Positions 25,610 through 35,617 of a DNA stretch of 64,000 nt are shown in pieces (position 1 is the first letter of the stretch; each line of letters opens with the position of its first letter). The DNA comes from Methylocella silvestris (GTDB taxonomy: Bacteria > Pseudomonadota > Alphaproteobacteria > Rhizobiales > Beijerinckiaceae): NCBI RefSeq assembly GCF_002891535.1, contig NZ_PDZR01000020.1:1-64000 (forward strand), in the 5' to 3' direction. Below the pieces are notes generated by a model. The model did not search any database and had not been told where the DNA came from. It saw only the letters and a program-made list of their open reading frames with translations. The position numbers were made by a program, and so were the translations under genes.

Positions 25610-26278
25610 ATGATCCCGCGCGCCCTGAAGCGGCTGTTCCATCAGATCAGCATCGGCGATCAATCCTACCGCTTCATGTTCAAGCCCGGACCGGAGGACG
25701 AGGCGGTCGCCTTCGACTGCGAAACCACCGGGCTCGACCCGCATCGCGACGACATCATCACCATCGCCGCCGTCAAGATTCGTGGCAACCGTATCCTGAC
25801 CAGCGAGCGCTTCGAGGCGGTGATCCGGCCCGAAGCGCGCATGAACGCCGAAGCAATCAAGGTGCACCGGCTGCGCGAGGCCGACGTCGAAGCCGGCAAG
25901 CGCATCGAGAAGATCATGCCGCAGTTTCTGCATTTCATCGGCGGACGGCCGCTGATCGGCTATTATCTCGAATTCGACGTCAGGATGATCGACAAATATC
26001 TCATCGGTCTGCTCGGCATCGAGCTGCCCAATCCGCTGATCGAAGTCTCAAATCTCTACTATGAGCGCAAATATGGCGACGCGCCGCCGGGCGCAACGAT
26101 CGATCTTTCCTTTGCGGCGATCCTGAAGGACCTCGATCTGCCGATGCTGGACCAGCACGATGCTTTCAACGACGCGCTGATGACGGCGATGATGTACATC
26201 AAATTGCGCGACATGAAGGAGCGCGGCGTCCGCATTCCTCGCCCGCGCCAGGGCGGCGCGCCGCAAACAGTGGGGTAG
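25610..26278 (+). CDS. DnaQ-like 3'-5' exonuclease (DEDD family)
   Basis: A 222-residue protein whose core matches the DNA polymerase III epsilon exonuclease fold: AFDCETTGLDP (ExoI, Asp and Glu), GYYLEFDVRMID (ExoII region) and a late QHDAFNDALMT (ExoIII, His and Asp). ATG at 25610 follows the DUF294 stop by two bases, so the pair is probably coupled. Proteins of this type frequently accompany ActP-DUF294 operons; the substrate in that context is unknown, and it is probably not the replicative proofreading subunit. Confidence 0.88.
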   Translation: MIPRALKRLFHQISIGDQSYRFMFKPGPEDEAVAFDCETTGLDPHRDDIITIAAVKIRGNRILTSERFEAVIRPEARMNAEAIKVHRLREADVEAGKRIEKIMPQFLHFIGGRPLIGYYLEFDVRMIDKYLIGLLGIELPNPLIEVSNLYYERKYGDAPPGATIDLSFAAILKDLDLPMLDQHDAFNDALMTAMMYIKLRDMKERGVRIPRPRQGGAPQTVG

Positions 26279-26433
26279 ATGTCGTGAGGACTGCATTTTC
26301 GGATTGATGCAATCCCGATGCTCTACGCTGCAGGCGCGCGATGTTGGCGAACTCTCGCCGCCAACATCGTTTGTCGATTGGCGTCCTCACCGGCGCGCCC
26401 CGACGATCCGGCGCGCCGAAGACGAATGCTGTG

Positions 26434-27699
26434 TTATGGCTTGTTGAAGCAGTTGCCGTAGTAGGTGGCAGTGCCGGGCCAGTCGGAGAAGATGCCGAGG
26501 ATGCCGACCTTCGACGACAGCACGTCGAGCACATTATAGTAGTCGCCCGGACCCTTGATGACGCTTGAGACGCTCTGGTAGTAATAGCCGCCGCCGTCGG
26601 TCAGGGGTCCCGAACGCTCCAGCGACCAGGGGATGATCTTGAAGCCATTCTGTTTGATGGCGTTGGCGTAGGCGGACGGGACGATCTTGCCATTTCCGTC
26701 GAGCGCAACCAGCGCCCAGATCGGCGGGGCGACGATCTGCACCCCCTTGGCGCGCATGCCGGGCAGTGCGGCGATAGCGGGCGGCAGATCAGCCGGGACG
26801 TCGGTCTCGGCCAGCGCCACCGCCTGTTTGCCAAACGCCGGTTCGTTTTTGATCCAGTAATAGATGTCGTTGATGTTGAACGATTGGGCCCACACGCGCT
26901 TCGGCGAGACGCCAGCAGCTTTATAGGTATCAATCATTTTCTGCGCGTATTTTTCCTGCGTAAAATCACCCTGGTAGGGCATCGGCACGCGCGCCTCTTT
27001 CAGCTCGGGCGTCATGTTCACGCCGAACTTGTTCATCAGCGCGATATGCTCCTTGAGCGTCACGAGCGTTCCCGTCGCGGAGTAGGCCTCGGTGCGCCAG
27101 CTCGGCGTGCCGTTCTGGTATTCTTCCGGCGTCGTCGCGTTCGGGTTGAAGCCGTCCATCTTGCCCTTGAGCAGCCTGAACTCGGCGAGCGTGATGTCGC
27201 TGGTGCAGCAAGTGGCGGAGGCTTGGGTCCCCCCATTCGCCGGCGTGAACGGCTGCGTGCATTTTGCCGCAAGCGCGGGAATCGTCAGAATGTTGGTTGT
27301 GGTGTGAAGATCGCATTGATCGTGACGGCACACGAGTTCGCGGTCCTTCGTAAAGGTCACGTCGCATTCGATAATGCCTGCGCCCATGCGCGCCGCCGCC
27401 TCATAGCCTTCCACCGTGTGCTCGGGGAATTGCATCGGCGCGCCGCGATGCGAAATCGAAAACTTCGTCCGCGTCAAATGCTTCTCCGAGCAGGCCTCGA
27501 GTTTGGTCTTCAGCGGACCATTCTGAAGCTGGTCGACGAGATAATAAGGGCGCGGCCCGACCTGCACGTTCAGCGCCTTGCCGAAGCCGGAGCTGCTGGA
27601 TTCAACCGAATCATCGAACGCCAGGGCCTTGCCCATCGGCAACGCCAAAGCGGCCAGCAGCGCCGTCGCAAGCAGCTGGTGTTGTCGTTTAAAAATCAT
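26434..27699 (-). CDS. Secreted glycerophosphodiester phosphodiesterase
   Basis: A 421-residue protein beginning with a Sec signal ([20 protein letters not shown]). The GDPD active-site pattern is present: [13 protein letters not shown] (His, Arg and Glu), [11 protein letters not shown] (Glu and Asp for calcium) and [13 protein letters not shown] (second His). The enzyme splits glycerophosphodiesters to glycerol 3-phosphate and an alcohol in the periplasm. Extra Cys pairs (CTQPF, TCCTSD) suggest disulphides. ATG is preceded by ggggggatttcac. It stands alone, convergent with the exonuclease gene. Confidence 0.9.
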   Translation of the reverse strand: MIFKRQHQLLATALLAALALPMGKALAFDDSVESSSSGFGKALNVQVGPRPYYLVDQLQNGPLKTKLEACSEKHLTRTKFSISHRGAPMQFPEHTVEGYEAAARMGAGIIECDVTFTKDRELVCRHDQCDLHTTTNILTIPALAAKCTQPFTPANGGTQASATCCTSDITLAEFRLLKGKMDGFNPNATTPEEYQNGTPSWRTEAYSATGTLVTLKEHIALMNKFGVNMTPELKEARVPMPYQGDFTQEKYAQKMIDTYKAAGVSPKRVWAQSFNINDIYYWIKNEPAFGKQAVALAETDVPADLPPAIAALPGMRAKGVQIVAPPIWALVALDGNGKIVPSAYANAIKQNGFKIIPWSLERSGPLTDGGGYYYQSVSSVIKGPGDYYNVLDVLSSKVGILGIFSDWPGTATYYGNCFNKP

Positions 27700-27960
27700 G
27701 TGAAATCCCCCCCGAGCCTATGAACGAGGCAATGCAACAGCGACCTACCGGGTCCCGCCAGGCAAGCCGATGCGACACTGCATCCAATGGATAGCGCCGA
27801 CGCGCCCACCCGCGCCGACGCCAACAAACGCGGCCCTGTCTAATGATCTTGCATGAACGGCTTGTGACGACGCCAACACTTGCGCGGTTGGCGAGCCGGC
27901 GCCCGCGTGCGGAAGCCGGCCGCACGCGATCGGGATGTAAGAGGATGTGCGGCCGCGGCT

Positions 27961-28383
27961 CTACCGCGGCGCGGGGTCGAGCAGCCAGACGGCGGCGGCG
28001 GCCGATAGCGGGCGCGAGCGCCGCGTCGCCTCATCCGTCAGCACGATCACGCTCTCGGCTGTCGCGGCGCATCGCCCATGCTGGAACAGTCCTTGTTCGA
28101 GCTTGATCGAACTGCGTCCGACCGAGGCGACGCGCGTTGCGATCGCAACTTCGCCCGGCCATGTGATCTCGGCCTTGAAATCGATCACGAGCCGCGCGAT
28201 GACCAGCGCGGTCCCGGGCTCCAGAACAGGCGAGGCGGCGGACAGGAGCGCCTCGACCCGACCGAGTTCGAGAAAGGTGGCGAACACCGCATTATTGACG
28301 TGGCCCTGGCGATCGGTGTCGCCGTAGCGGATCTTGTCTGACGTCCGGAACGCGTAATGTTCGAGCTGGACGTCCTCGGTCAT
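27961..28383 (-). CDS. Acyl-CoA thioesterase (4HBT hot-dog family)
   Basis: From ATG 28383 the product is 140 residues with the 4HBT signature RYGDTDRQGHVNNAVFATFLE, in which Asp and His surround the active site, followed by IARLVIDFKAEITWPG. The family hydrolyses acyl-CoA thioesters in the cytosol as dimers or tetramers. The frame continues 35 codons upstream into the GST gene but these codons shadow it. It begins 13 bases after the GST stop and is probably co-transcribed with it. The substrate is unknown. Confidence 0.87.
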   Translation of the reverse strand: MTEDVQLEHYAFRTSDKIRYGDTDRQGHVNNAVFATFLELGRVEALLSAASPVLEPGTALVIARLVIDFKAEITWPGEVAIATRVASVGRSSIKLEQGLFQHGRCAATAESVIVLTDEATRRSRPLSAAAAVWLLDPAPR

Positions 28384-28396
28384 GCGGACGATCCTC

Positions 28397-29107
28397 TTAA
28401 GGCTGATAGCGTGGAGCGGATCGAGCGAGGCCGCCGAAAGCGTCAAGCAGGCGGTCGCGCCAGGCGAACACGACATCCTCCTTCTCAATCAGTTCGACGG
28501 GGCTGACGCAGCGCGCCCACATGAACATTCCGAACACGCAATAATCGGCATAGGCCGGCGCCTCGCCGGATAAAAAGGGCTGATGCTTCAGCGTCTCGCG
28601 GAGCGGCGCGAGAACGCGTTTCAAATTCGCAAGCTGCGTCGGCCGGTCGGCGACGACGTCCTCCAGACTTTGCCCATATCTTATCTCGCGGGAAGCGCGA
28701 AAATAGACTCTGTCGGCGTCGCCGAGACGGTCATGGATATCACGCAGGATAATGCGGCCGATCGCCGGCGAAAGCGCGCCGTCGGCCCAGCTGTTGATGA
28801 AGCGGACGGGCGCGATGGCGTCCGCGACGCCAAACAGCGACGGCGCATCCGGAAAGCGCTCGTCGAGATAGAGCGCGATGCGCCATGAATCGGCAATGGT
28901 TTCAGCGCCGTTGACGAGCACCGGCACACGGCTTTGGCCCGAAAAGGCGAGCGCCTCCGTCTCCGTAAAACGCCACGGCAGGCGCAGCACGTCGAGCCCC
29001 TTATGCGCCAGCGCCATCCGGATCTTCCAGCAATGCGAGCTGAATCGCAGAGCGGGATCGGCTCCCGCCAGCTCATAGAGCGTGAGTGTGGTTGCTGCAG
29101 AATTCAT
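28397..29107 (-). CDS. Glutathione S-transferase family protein
   Basis: A 236-residue two-domain protein. The N-terminal thioredoxin-like domain shows SSHCWKIRMALAHKGL and SRVPVLVNGAETIADSWRIA, the glutathione-binding loop with cis-Pro and Ser; the C-terminal helical domain includes APAYADYCVFGMFMWA with the GST N-capping-type Asp. Cys in the SHCW position suggests a reductase-type or thiol-active GST. ATG at 29107 lies 49 bases after tamB on the same strand. The physiological substrate is not predictable. Confidence 0.87.
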   Translation of the reverse strand: MNSAATTLTLYELAGADPALRFSSHCWKIRMALAHKGLDVLRLPWRFTETEALAFSGQSRVPVLVNGAETIADSWRIALYLDERFPDAPSLFGVADAIAPVRFINSWADGALSPAIGRIILRDIHDRLGDADRVYFRASREIRYGQSLEDVVADRPTQLANLKRVLAPLRETLKHQPFLSGEAPAYADYCVFGMFMWARCVSPVELIEKEDVVFAWRDRLLDAFGGLARSAPRYQP

Positions 29108-29156
29108 TCGCTCGTCCTGACTTTCGAGATTTGCCGCGCGCGCCTCGCCGCGCCCG

Positions 29157-32100
29157 CTACCATTCCTTCTCGGCGCCGACGCCGACCGAGACCGCGCCCG
29201 TCGCGTCGATCACGCCGCGCGCCTTGAAAGCCTTCCAGATGTTGATGGTCATGCCGACGCCGGTCTGTTGCGGCGTCGCGCCGGTCTGCACGCCGAGGCT
29301 GACGCGATCGCCAAGGAAATTCGATAAGGGATTGCTCGAATTGTCCGCCCCGAGCCCGAGCGAACGGCGCAACCCCTCCAGCGCGTCATTGCCGCCCGTA
29401 TAGATCGCGACCGCCTGCGCCAGAGCCAGCGCCTGCGTCGGCGAGAGCTGGCCCGAAGGCGAGCCGAACAACAAGCGCGAGATGACCTCATCCTGCGGCA
29501 TGTCCGGACTCGAAGTGAAGGCGAAGATGGGATCAGCCGGATCGCCGGTGATCGCGACGCTGATCGAGGCGCCGCCCGTTTGCGTCGTCGCCAAGAAGTC
29601 GAGGGAAGGCGAGAGGTCGCCGGCGAAGGTGAGGTTCGCCCGCGTAAAATCGAGATCCGCGGTCAACACTTTCAAATGCCCATTCACCAGATTGAAGGCG
29701 CCAACGGGCTTTGGCGCGGCGAGCGTGCCGGTGAGGCGCAGGCTGCCGCCGAGCGAGGCTTCGAGACCGCGCCCGCGCACCCTGATCCGCCCCGGCGCGT
29801 CGATCAAAAGGTCGAGCATGGCGTCAAACGTCGGGCCGCCGTGGCCGCGCCTTTGCCGCGCGATCTCGAGCCGCGCCGCCGCCGTCGGCGTCGGGTCGAT
29901 ATGCCGCGTGCCGGGCAGCGGCTGCAGCGCGCGAGGCAGCCGGTCGGGAATGAGGATATCGAGCGAGGCGATATCGATTTTGCCGCCGATGCGCGGGTTT
30001 CGCGCCAGCGGGCCGGAGAGCGTGAGGTCGAGACTGGCAACCGCCGTCGCGACCGGGCTCTGCATGAGCTGCGCGTTGCGCCCGGCGACGCGTATGTCGC
30101 CGGGAAAGCCGGCCGCCGGATCGAGCCGGACAGAGCCCGTCGCAGTGATCGTTCCGCCATTCGGCGTTGTCGCCGAGGCGCTTTCGATGGTGATCCGGTC
30201 GCCATTGGCGACAAGCCGCGCGCGAACGCTGTCAAGGCGCATGCCCTGCACGGCGTCCTGGAACGAGCCATTGGCGAAGGTGATCGCGCCGAACGCCTGC
30301 GGGCGCGCCACCGAGCCGCGCACGCCGCCGTCGATGGTCAACCGGCCGGCGACGCTGCGCCCCGCCGCCGCCAGATTGCGATTGGCGAGGGCGGCGTCGA
30401 GATTTCCCTTGACGGTAAGATCGAGCGCGCCGTCGGCAGCGAGCGGCGCGGAGCCGGTGATCCTCAGCCGCCCGGCCTGTCCGGCGACGACATTGGCGTC
30501 CGTCGTCACGCGGCCGCGCTCGAAGCGGCCATTGGCGTTAATATCGATCAGCGGCAGCCCGGCGTTTTTGGTCTGCGCGGCCGCCAGTTGCGAAATCTTG
30601 ATTTTATAACCGCCCGCCGGCGCAGCAGCCGGCCCGCTGACGGTCGCCTCGCCTTCGAGGGAACCGGACAGGCCAAGCCCGGGGCTGAAAATATCGGCGA
30701 CCGAGAGCGGGATTTTGCGCGCCAGAATTTTAAGGTCGAGCGTTTTGGCCGCGCGACCGTCGAGGGCAAGCCGCCCGCCGTTCAGATTGAGCTCGAGGTT
30801 CCTGAGGTCGGCGCCCGCGTCGCGGACGATGATCGTCGCGGGGCCAGCAAGGCCGATTCGGTCGCGGTCGCGTGTGATGTCGAGCTTGGAGAGCTCGATC
30901 CGCACGGGATCGGCGGCGATCAGCTTCGCCCGTCCGGAAAAAGCGAAGCCGCGCGCATTAGCGACCAGCGTGATGTCGCTTGCCTCGCCCAAGGGCTTGG
31001 CGTCGAAGCGGATGCGCGAGATGGTCTCGCCGGCGATGTGCGCCTGATCGACCGACAGCGCGCCCGAAATGGCCGGCCGGCGATAGAGGTCCGTCACAGC
31101 AAGGTCCGCGGCAAGCTTGTCGAGCGCAACGTCAAACGCTGCAACCTGTTTGCCGCTCGCCTTCAGCGCGGCGTCCTGCCGGCCGCCGTCATGGCTGAAG
31201 CTGGCGTCGAGATCGAGCGCGCCGGAGAGCTTTTGCAGCGCCAGCGCCGAGACATCGTCGAGGTTGGGCGCATGGACGGCGAGTTGGCCCGCCGCGAAAT
31301 TTTCCGCGTCAAGCGTCGCCCCCCCCTTGATCGTCGCCGCGCCGATGCCGACGTCGACGGCGTCGAGCACGAGACCACCCGCGGCGGGACGCGCGACATG
31401 CAGCGAGCCGGTCGCAGGCTTGCGGTCGATTTCGCCATCAAGCGTTATCCGCGCGTCCGGCGCCTCCCTGAGATTGGTCGCGACGGCTTCAAGATCGAGG
31501 CGCGGAACTGGCCGGCCGAGCAGGCTCGCGTCGTGGATCGCGATCGAGGCTGTTGCGTCCGGCTTTTGCAGCGTCCCCGTGACATGGGCGGCGATGTCGC
31601 CACGTCCCGTCGCCCGCTTGTCGGCTTTGGAGAGATCGGGAATGGCGATAGCGGCGGAAAGATCGGCGAGCGCCGGCGTCGCCGCGCCGTCGATTCGCGC
31701 CGTCGCATTCGGCGCGACAAGCTTCAGATCCTTGAAGCAAAAACCGCCGTCGGGATCGAGCCGCGCCCCGCCCGCGAGCGTCAAAGCGCCGCCAAACAGC
31801 CCGTCGACCTGATCGAGGCCAGTCGCGAAATGATCGGCCCTTGCGTCGATCATCGCCCGAAAACTGTTGGCGCGCGGCGTGCCTTCGACATCGGCCTTGA
31901 GCGCGGCGTCGCCCTTGAGCGAAAGGCCGGAGATCGCGCCGAAACGGGAGAGATCGGGGATTGTGGCCTGAAGACGGCCCTTCAGCTCGCTGCCTGCGGC
32001 CCGGCCCTTGAAGCCGGCTTGAAGCGTCTGCGATTTGATGTCGAGCGCGTCGAAGTCGATGACGCCTTTGACGCTGCTTTTGCCGCGCATCGTAAACGTC

Positions 32101-33431
32101 GCCGTTGAGCCGACCGCCTGCGCCAGCGCGGGATTGGTCAAGGCGAGGCCCTTGACGCTGGCGTCGGCGGCTAGCTGCAGCATCGTCGCGGCATTGGCGA
32201 TCGAGCCGGTCGGCGTCGCCTTGAAGCTCGCCTCGAGCCGGTCAAGCGCCGCCGCCGGCAGCTTCGCCTTCTCCGCCGTGAGCGTTGAATCGATCGTCGG
32301 CGAATCGAGCGCGCCCGTCACATGAGCGTCGAGCGCCAGGCGTCCGATCTCGACGTCGCGGAGCCGCGTCGCAGTCCCATCGTTTGGCACATTTTCCGCC
32401 GTGATCCTGATATCGGCGATCTGCTCCTTCGAGACGGCGCCCTTGACGACGAGCCGCGCCGCCGCGGCGCGCAGCTCGACGCCGGGAATGGCGACGCTGG
32501 CGTCGTCGTTGAAGGCGATATTGCCGGAGAGCCGCGTCGTGCCGGCGAACACCGGGGCGGCGATGTCCGGCAGCATGCCGGAAACTTGCGCGGAGAGATC
32601 AAGGCCGAGCCGGCGTCCCGCGCCCTCGCGATTAAGCGAGGCGTCACCGGTCGCGCCAATGCCCGGACCGGCGTCGAAGACGAGCTTGGCGTTGAACGCG
32701 TCGAGCACGCCCGATCCGTCAATATTGAGACGCACGGGGGGCCGCCCGGGAATATTGCCAAGCTCCGAAAGGATGCCGCCGGCGGGCTCATCAAGATTGA
32801 CCTTGAGGTCGAGCCGCTGCGTGCCCGGAACCAGGTTGAGCCTGAGGTTAAAGGTCGCCGGTTTGTCGAGCCGCTGCGCGTCGAGAAACAGCTGAAGTCC
32901 TTCGGCCGGGGCGCCAAGCTGAGCGTGGCCGCCAGTCGAAAAGGCTGATTTCACGCCGAGTACCGGCTCGCCGAGATCGGCGCGGGCGAGGGCGAATTGC
33001 TTGATGTCGACCCGCACCGGCAGTTCCGGCAGCAGTGGCTGTTCTTCGCCGGAAACCGGCGCCTCCGCCGGGATCGGCCGACGGCTCATGGTCATCTGGT
33101 CGATGTCGAGCTGATCGACCTCGAGCCGCCGCTGCAGCAGCGCCAGGCGGCGCCAGACGATGCGGATGCGGTTGATCGTCAGCCAGACGCCGTCGCGGTC
33201 GGCGATGCTGAGATCGTGCACCGTCGCGTCCGAGGAGAGCGCGCCCTCGACGGAGCCGATCGAGACGCGGCTCGAGGGCGTCGACAAAGCGCGCGAAATG
33301 AGATCGGCGAGGACGCCCTTGTCCTGTTCGGCGGCGCGGCTCGCCGGCGTCAGCAGATAAAGCGCGGCGACAACGCAGAGCGCCACCATGGCCGCGACGA
33401 GGCCGAGCGGGAGAAGAGCGCGGCGCGCCAT
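29157..33431 (-). CDS. tamB: Translocation and assembly module protein TamB
   Basis: A 1424-residue envelope protein with a single N-terminal membrane anchor (LGLVAAMVALCVVAALYLL) and a very long beta-rich repetitive body, ending in the conserved DUF490 domain (PDMPQDEVISRLLFG, LGLGADNSSNP and VGVGAEKEW). TamB spans the periplasm and works with TamA in outer-membrane protein insertion and/or lipid transport. The ATG at 33431 overlaps the tamA stop by one base (TGATG); the longer upstream frame only shadows tamA. A large antisense frame covers much of it and is not coding. Confidence 0.95.
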   Translation of the reverse strand: MARRALLPLGLVAAMVALCVVAALYLLTPASRAAEQDKGVLADLISRALSTPSSRVSIGSVEGALSSDATVHDLSIADRDGVWLTINRIRIVWRRLALLQRRLEVDQLDIDQMTMSRRPIPAEAPVSGEEQPLLPELPVRVDIKQFALARADLGEPVLGVKSAFSTGGHAQLGAPAEGLQLFLDAQRLDKPATFNLRLNLVPGTQRLDLKVNLDEPAGGILSELGNIPGRPPVRLNIDGSGVLDAFNAKLVFDAGPGIGATGDASLNREGAGRRLGLDLSAQVSGMLPDIAAPVFAGTTRLSGNIAFNDDASVAIPGVELRAAAARLVVKGAVSKEQIADIRITAENVPNDGTATRLRDVEIGRLALDAHVTGALDSPTIDSTLTAEKAKLPAAALDRLEASFKATPTGSIANAATMLQLAADASVKGLALTNPALAQAVGSTATFTMRGKSSVKGVIDFDALDIKSQTLQAGFKGRAAGSELKGRLQATIPDLSRFGAISGLSLKGDAALKADVEGTPRANSFRAMIDARADHFATGLDQVDGLFGGALTLAGGARLDPDGGFCFKDLKLVAPNATARIDGAATPALADLSAAIAIPDLSKADKRATGRGDIAAHVTGTLQKPDATASIAIHDASLLGRPVPRLDLEAVATNLREAPDARITLDGEIDRKPATGSLHVARPAAGGLVLDAVDVGIGAATIKGGATLDAENFAAGQLAVHAPNLDDVSALALQKLSGALDLDASFSHDGGRQDAALKASGKQVAAFDVALDKLAADLAVTDLYRRPAISGALSVDQAHIAGETISRIRFDAKPLGEASDITLVANARGFAFSGRAKLIAADPVRIELSKLDITRDRDRIGLAGPATIIVRDAGADLRNLELNLNGGRLALDGRAAKTLDLKILARKIPLSVADIFSPGLGLSGSLEGEATVSGPAAAPAGGYKIKISQLAAAQTKNAGLPLIDINANGRFERGRVTTDANVVAGQAGRLRITGSAPLAADGALDLTVKGNLDAALANRNLAAAGRSVAGRLTIDGGVRGSVARPQAFGAITFANGSFQDAVQGMRLDSVRARLVANGDRITIESASATTPNGGTITATGSVRLDPAAGFPGDIRVAGRNAQLMQSPVATAVASLDLTLSGPLARNPRIGGKIDIASLDILIPDRLPRALQPLPGTRHIDPTPTAAARLEIARQRRGHGGPTFDAMLDLLIDAPGRIRVRGRGLEASLGGSLRLTGTLAAPKPVGAFNLVNGHLKVLTADLDFTRANLTFAGDLSPSLDFLATTQTGGASISVAITGDPADPIFAFTSSPDMPQDEVISRLLFGSPSGQLSPTQALALAQAVAIYTGGNDALEGLRRSLGLGADNSSNPLSNFLGDRVSLGVQTGATPQQTGVGMTINIWKAFKARGVIDATGAVSVGVGAEKEW

Positions 33432-35458
33432 CAAAATGGCTGCCCTATGCTGACATAGAAAACGACCGGATAATCCCCCGGACGCGGATCGAGCGGCTTG
33501 GCGACGTCGACCCGGATCGGGCCGATCGGCGTGTAATAGATGAGGCCGAGGCCGGCGGAAAAACGCGTGTCGCCGCAGCCGCCGTGGGGGATGGAGTCGC
33601 AATAGGCTCCGCCGGCGTCGAAGAAGGGCGCGACGCCGATATTGTCCCACACCTTGATGCGCGCTTCGAGGCTGGCGTTGAAGGCGCTGAGGCCGCCAAC
33701 CGTGTAGCCCTGCGACGTCTGCGGCCCGATCGTCTGGAAGCGGTAGCCGCGCACCGTCGCAAGGCCGCCCGCGTAAAAGCGATAATTGGCCGGGATGGCG
33801 GCGAGGCCGCCGTCATTGCCAAAGATCGACCCGAAGCCGGCCCGGGCGGCCAGAATATAATTCGCGTCCTCGTCGATCGCGTAATAGGCCGATGCCGTGA
33901 CGCTTGCCTTGGTGAAGCCGGCGTTGCCGAACAGATTGGGGTAGGGCGTCGCCGTCGCCGCGACGCGAAAGCCGCTGCTCGGGTTCAGCAGATTGTCGGT
34001 CCCGTCATATTTCAAGGTCAGCGGAACGCCGAGAAACGTATAATTCACGGTCCCGAGCGCGTCGGTCGCCTCGCCTTTCTCGAATTTGAGCCCCGCCTGA
34101 ACAGACAGCGTCTCGTCAATGCGATAGCGCAGCGCCGCCGTCCCGCCGGCGTCCTGCCAGGCGTAGCCGCCGAAACTGCCGCCGCCGGAGCGATTGCTTT
34201 CCGCAGCGGCGCCGAGCAGAAGATCGACCCGCGAACCGGCCAGGGCCGGCTTGACGAAGCTCGCCGACACTCTGCCGCCGATGCCGGAACTGTCAAAATT
34301 CTGCGTCCCGGTGAAGCTGTTGAAGCTGTTCGAGGCGACGCCATAGATCGGCGGCGCATAGAAAACATCGCCCTCGAGCCGGAGGCTTTCGGCGCCGCCG
34401 AACAGATTGCGGTTCTCATAATAAAGGGCGCCCGTCGGCCCGTCGACGGTGGAATAGCCGGCGGTAAAGCCGACGAGATTGTTGGGGCGGTCGCCGACCT
34501 CGATGAAGATCGGCAGATTGCCGTTGGCGTCGAGCTTGTCGCCCTCGCGGATGCGGACCGAACCGACGGCGGCGATCGAACTGATCGATCTGCGCGTCTC
34601 GGCGAGCGCCTTCGGCGTATAGGGCTGGCCCTCGCGCAGATAGGTGAATGAGCGCACGATCGACGGATCAAAGCCCTGTGGGCCGCTGATCGAGACCGCG
34701 CCGAACCCCGCCTGCGACCCCGGATCGACGGTAAAGGCGACGTCCATCGTTAATGTCGCGTGATTGACCACCGGCTGCGGCAGCGGCGCCTTGACGAGCG
34801 GGTAGGATTTGCCGCGAAAAAAATCGATCAGCCTTGCGTTGGCGGCGCGCAGATCTGCGGCTCTGGCGGGGTCGCCAGGCTTCAATTTCAGAACATAAGC
34901 CGGAAGGGTTTCGGGCGGAAAGGGGGCGCGCGTCGCTGAATCGAGAATGGACACGTCGCGCAGATGGAACAGATCGCCCGTCTCGACGGTGATCGTCACG
35001 GGCGCGACGGCGCGGCCGGCGAAGGCGCTTGCAGCCCTGGCGAAAGCTTCGGGATCGGCGCCTTTGAGTTCGCGTTCGAAATCGCCGACACGGGCGAAAA
35101 TCCGTGCATTGTAGTAGCCAACCGCCCAGAGCGCGTCGAGCATGGGCGCGAAATCGGCGGCAAGCCGCTGCGCCAGCGCCGCGGCGTCGGGCGGCGGATC
35201 CTGCCGCAATTTATAAAGATTGGAGGCGTCCTGCAGCGATTGCTTGACGCTGTCGTCGCCGCGGATGACGAATTCCACTTTGTAGGGCGCCGTCGTGGGC
35301 GTTGGCGCGGGCGGCTCGTCCGAGCCGAAAAGCCCGAAGAAATCGAAGGCGGCGGCAGATTGCGGCGCCGACGCCCCGGCCGCCAGCGCAAGCACTGCTG
35401 CGAGCGGGGGGCCGAACAGCGCACGGCTTGCCATCTTTCGTCTCGATAAACGCATCAA
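33431..35458 (-). CDS. tamA: Translocation and assembly module outer-membrane protein TamA (Omp85 family)
   Basis: A 675-residue protein with a signal sequence (AAVLALAAGASAPQSAAAF), POTRA-type repeats (residues about 55-330, for example FRGKSYPLVKAPLPQPVV) and a 16-strand barrel typical of Omp85, including GGLATVRGYRF with the conserved lid-loop VRGY motif. It ends in Phe, the usual outer-membrane terminal signal. It acts in the outer membrane with TamB, whose gene overlaps its stop by one base. Length and order are standard for alphaproteobacteria. Confidence 0.95.
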   Translation of the reverse strand: MMRLSRRKMASRALFGPPLAAVLALAAGASAPQSAAAFDFFGLFGSDEPPAPTPTTAPYKVEFVIRGDDSVKQSLQDASNLYKLRQDPPPDAAALAQRLAADFAPMLDALWAVGYYNARIFARVGDFERELKGADPEAFARAASAFAGRAVAPVTITVETGDLFHLRDVSILDSATRAPFPPETLPAYVLKLKPGDPARAADLRAANARLIDFFRGKSYPLVKAPLPQPVVNHATLTMDVAFTVDPGSQAGFGAVSISGPQGFDPSIVRSFTYLREGQPYTPKALAETRRSISSIAAVGSVRIREGDKLDANGNLPIFIEVGDRPNNLVGFTAGYSTVDGPTGALYYENRNLFGGAESLRLEGDVFYAPPIYGVASNSFNSFTGTQNFDSSGIGGRVSASFVKPALAGSRVDLLLGAAAESNRSGGGSFGGYAWQDAGGTAALRYRIDETLSVQAGLKFEKGEATDALGTVNYTFLGVPLTLKYDGTDNLLNPSSGFRVAATATPYPNLFGNAGFTKASVTASAYYAIDEDANYILAARAGFGSIFGNDGGLAAIPANYRFYAGGLATVRGYRFQTIGPQTSQGYTVGGLSAFNASLEARIKVWDNIGVAPFFDAGGAYCDSIPHGGCGDTRFSAGLGLIYYTPIGPIRVDVAKPLDPRPGDYPVVFYVSIGQPF

Positions 35459-35507
35459 ATCTCCGGCGCTCGCCCGTCCGTCCCCGCGGCGGCCTATCTC
35501 CTGACTT

Positions 35508-35537
35508 GAGTTGCCGCGCTGTTCAACGCGGCAACTC
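35508..35537. terminator. Perfect 11-bp inverted repeat between ndh and tamA
   Basis: The arms gagttgccgcg and cgcggcaactc surround an eight-base loop. It lies 80 bases after the ndh stop and 50 bases before tamA, both leftward, so it could end the ndh transcript; there is no clear U tract in that direction, making an intrinsic terminator uncertain. A regulatory or processing hairpin is the alternative. Confidence 0.5.
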
Positions 35538-35617
35538 GTTTGATGGAGGCAAAATATGAATATTGCGCGTCGGGATTGAGTTAACCGGCCATTAAATGGC
35601 GCGGCGCCGCGAAGGCC

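Noticed and set aside
29580-32108. 842-codon plus-strand open frame opposite tamB
   Set aside because: GC-rich antisense shadow. The minus strand encodes an unmistakable TamB; the plus frame is a low-complexity Arg/Ala/Asp-rich translation with no domain or ribosome site.
33584-34651. 355-codon plus-strand frame opposite tamA
   Set aside because: Shadow of the Omp85 gene; composition is dominated by Arg, Ala, Gly and Glu and no motif is recognisable.
35541-35580. Seven-codon frame after ggaggc near the ndh-tamA hairpin (plus strand)
   Set aside because: Both flanking genes read the other way and no leader-peptide logic applies; likely chance.
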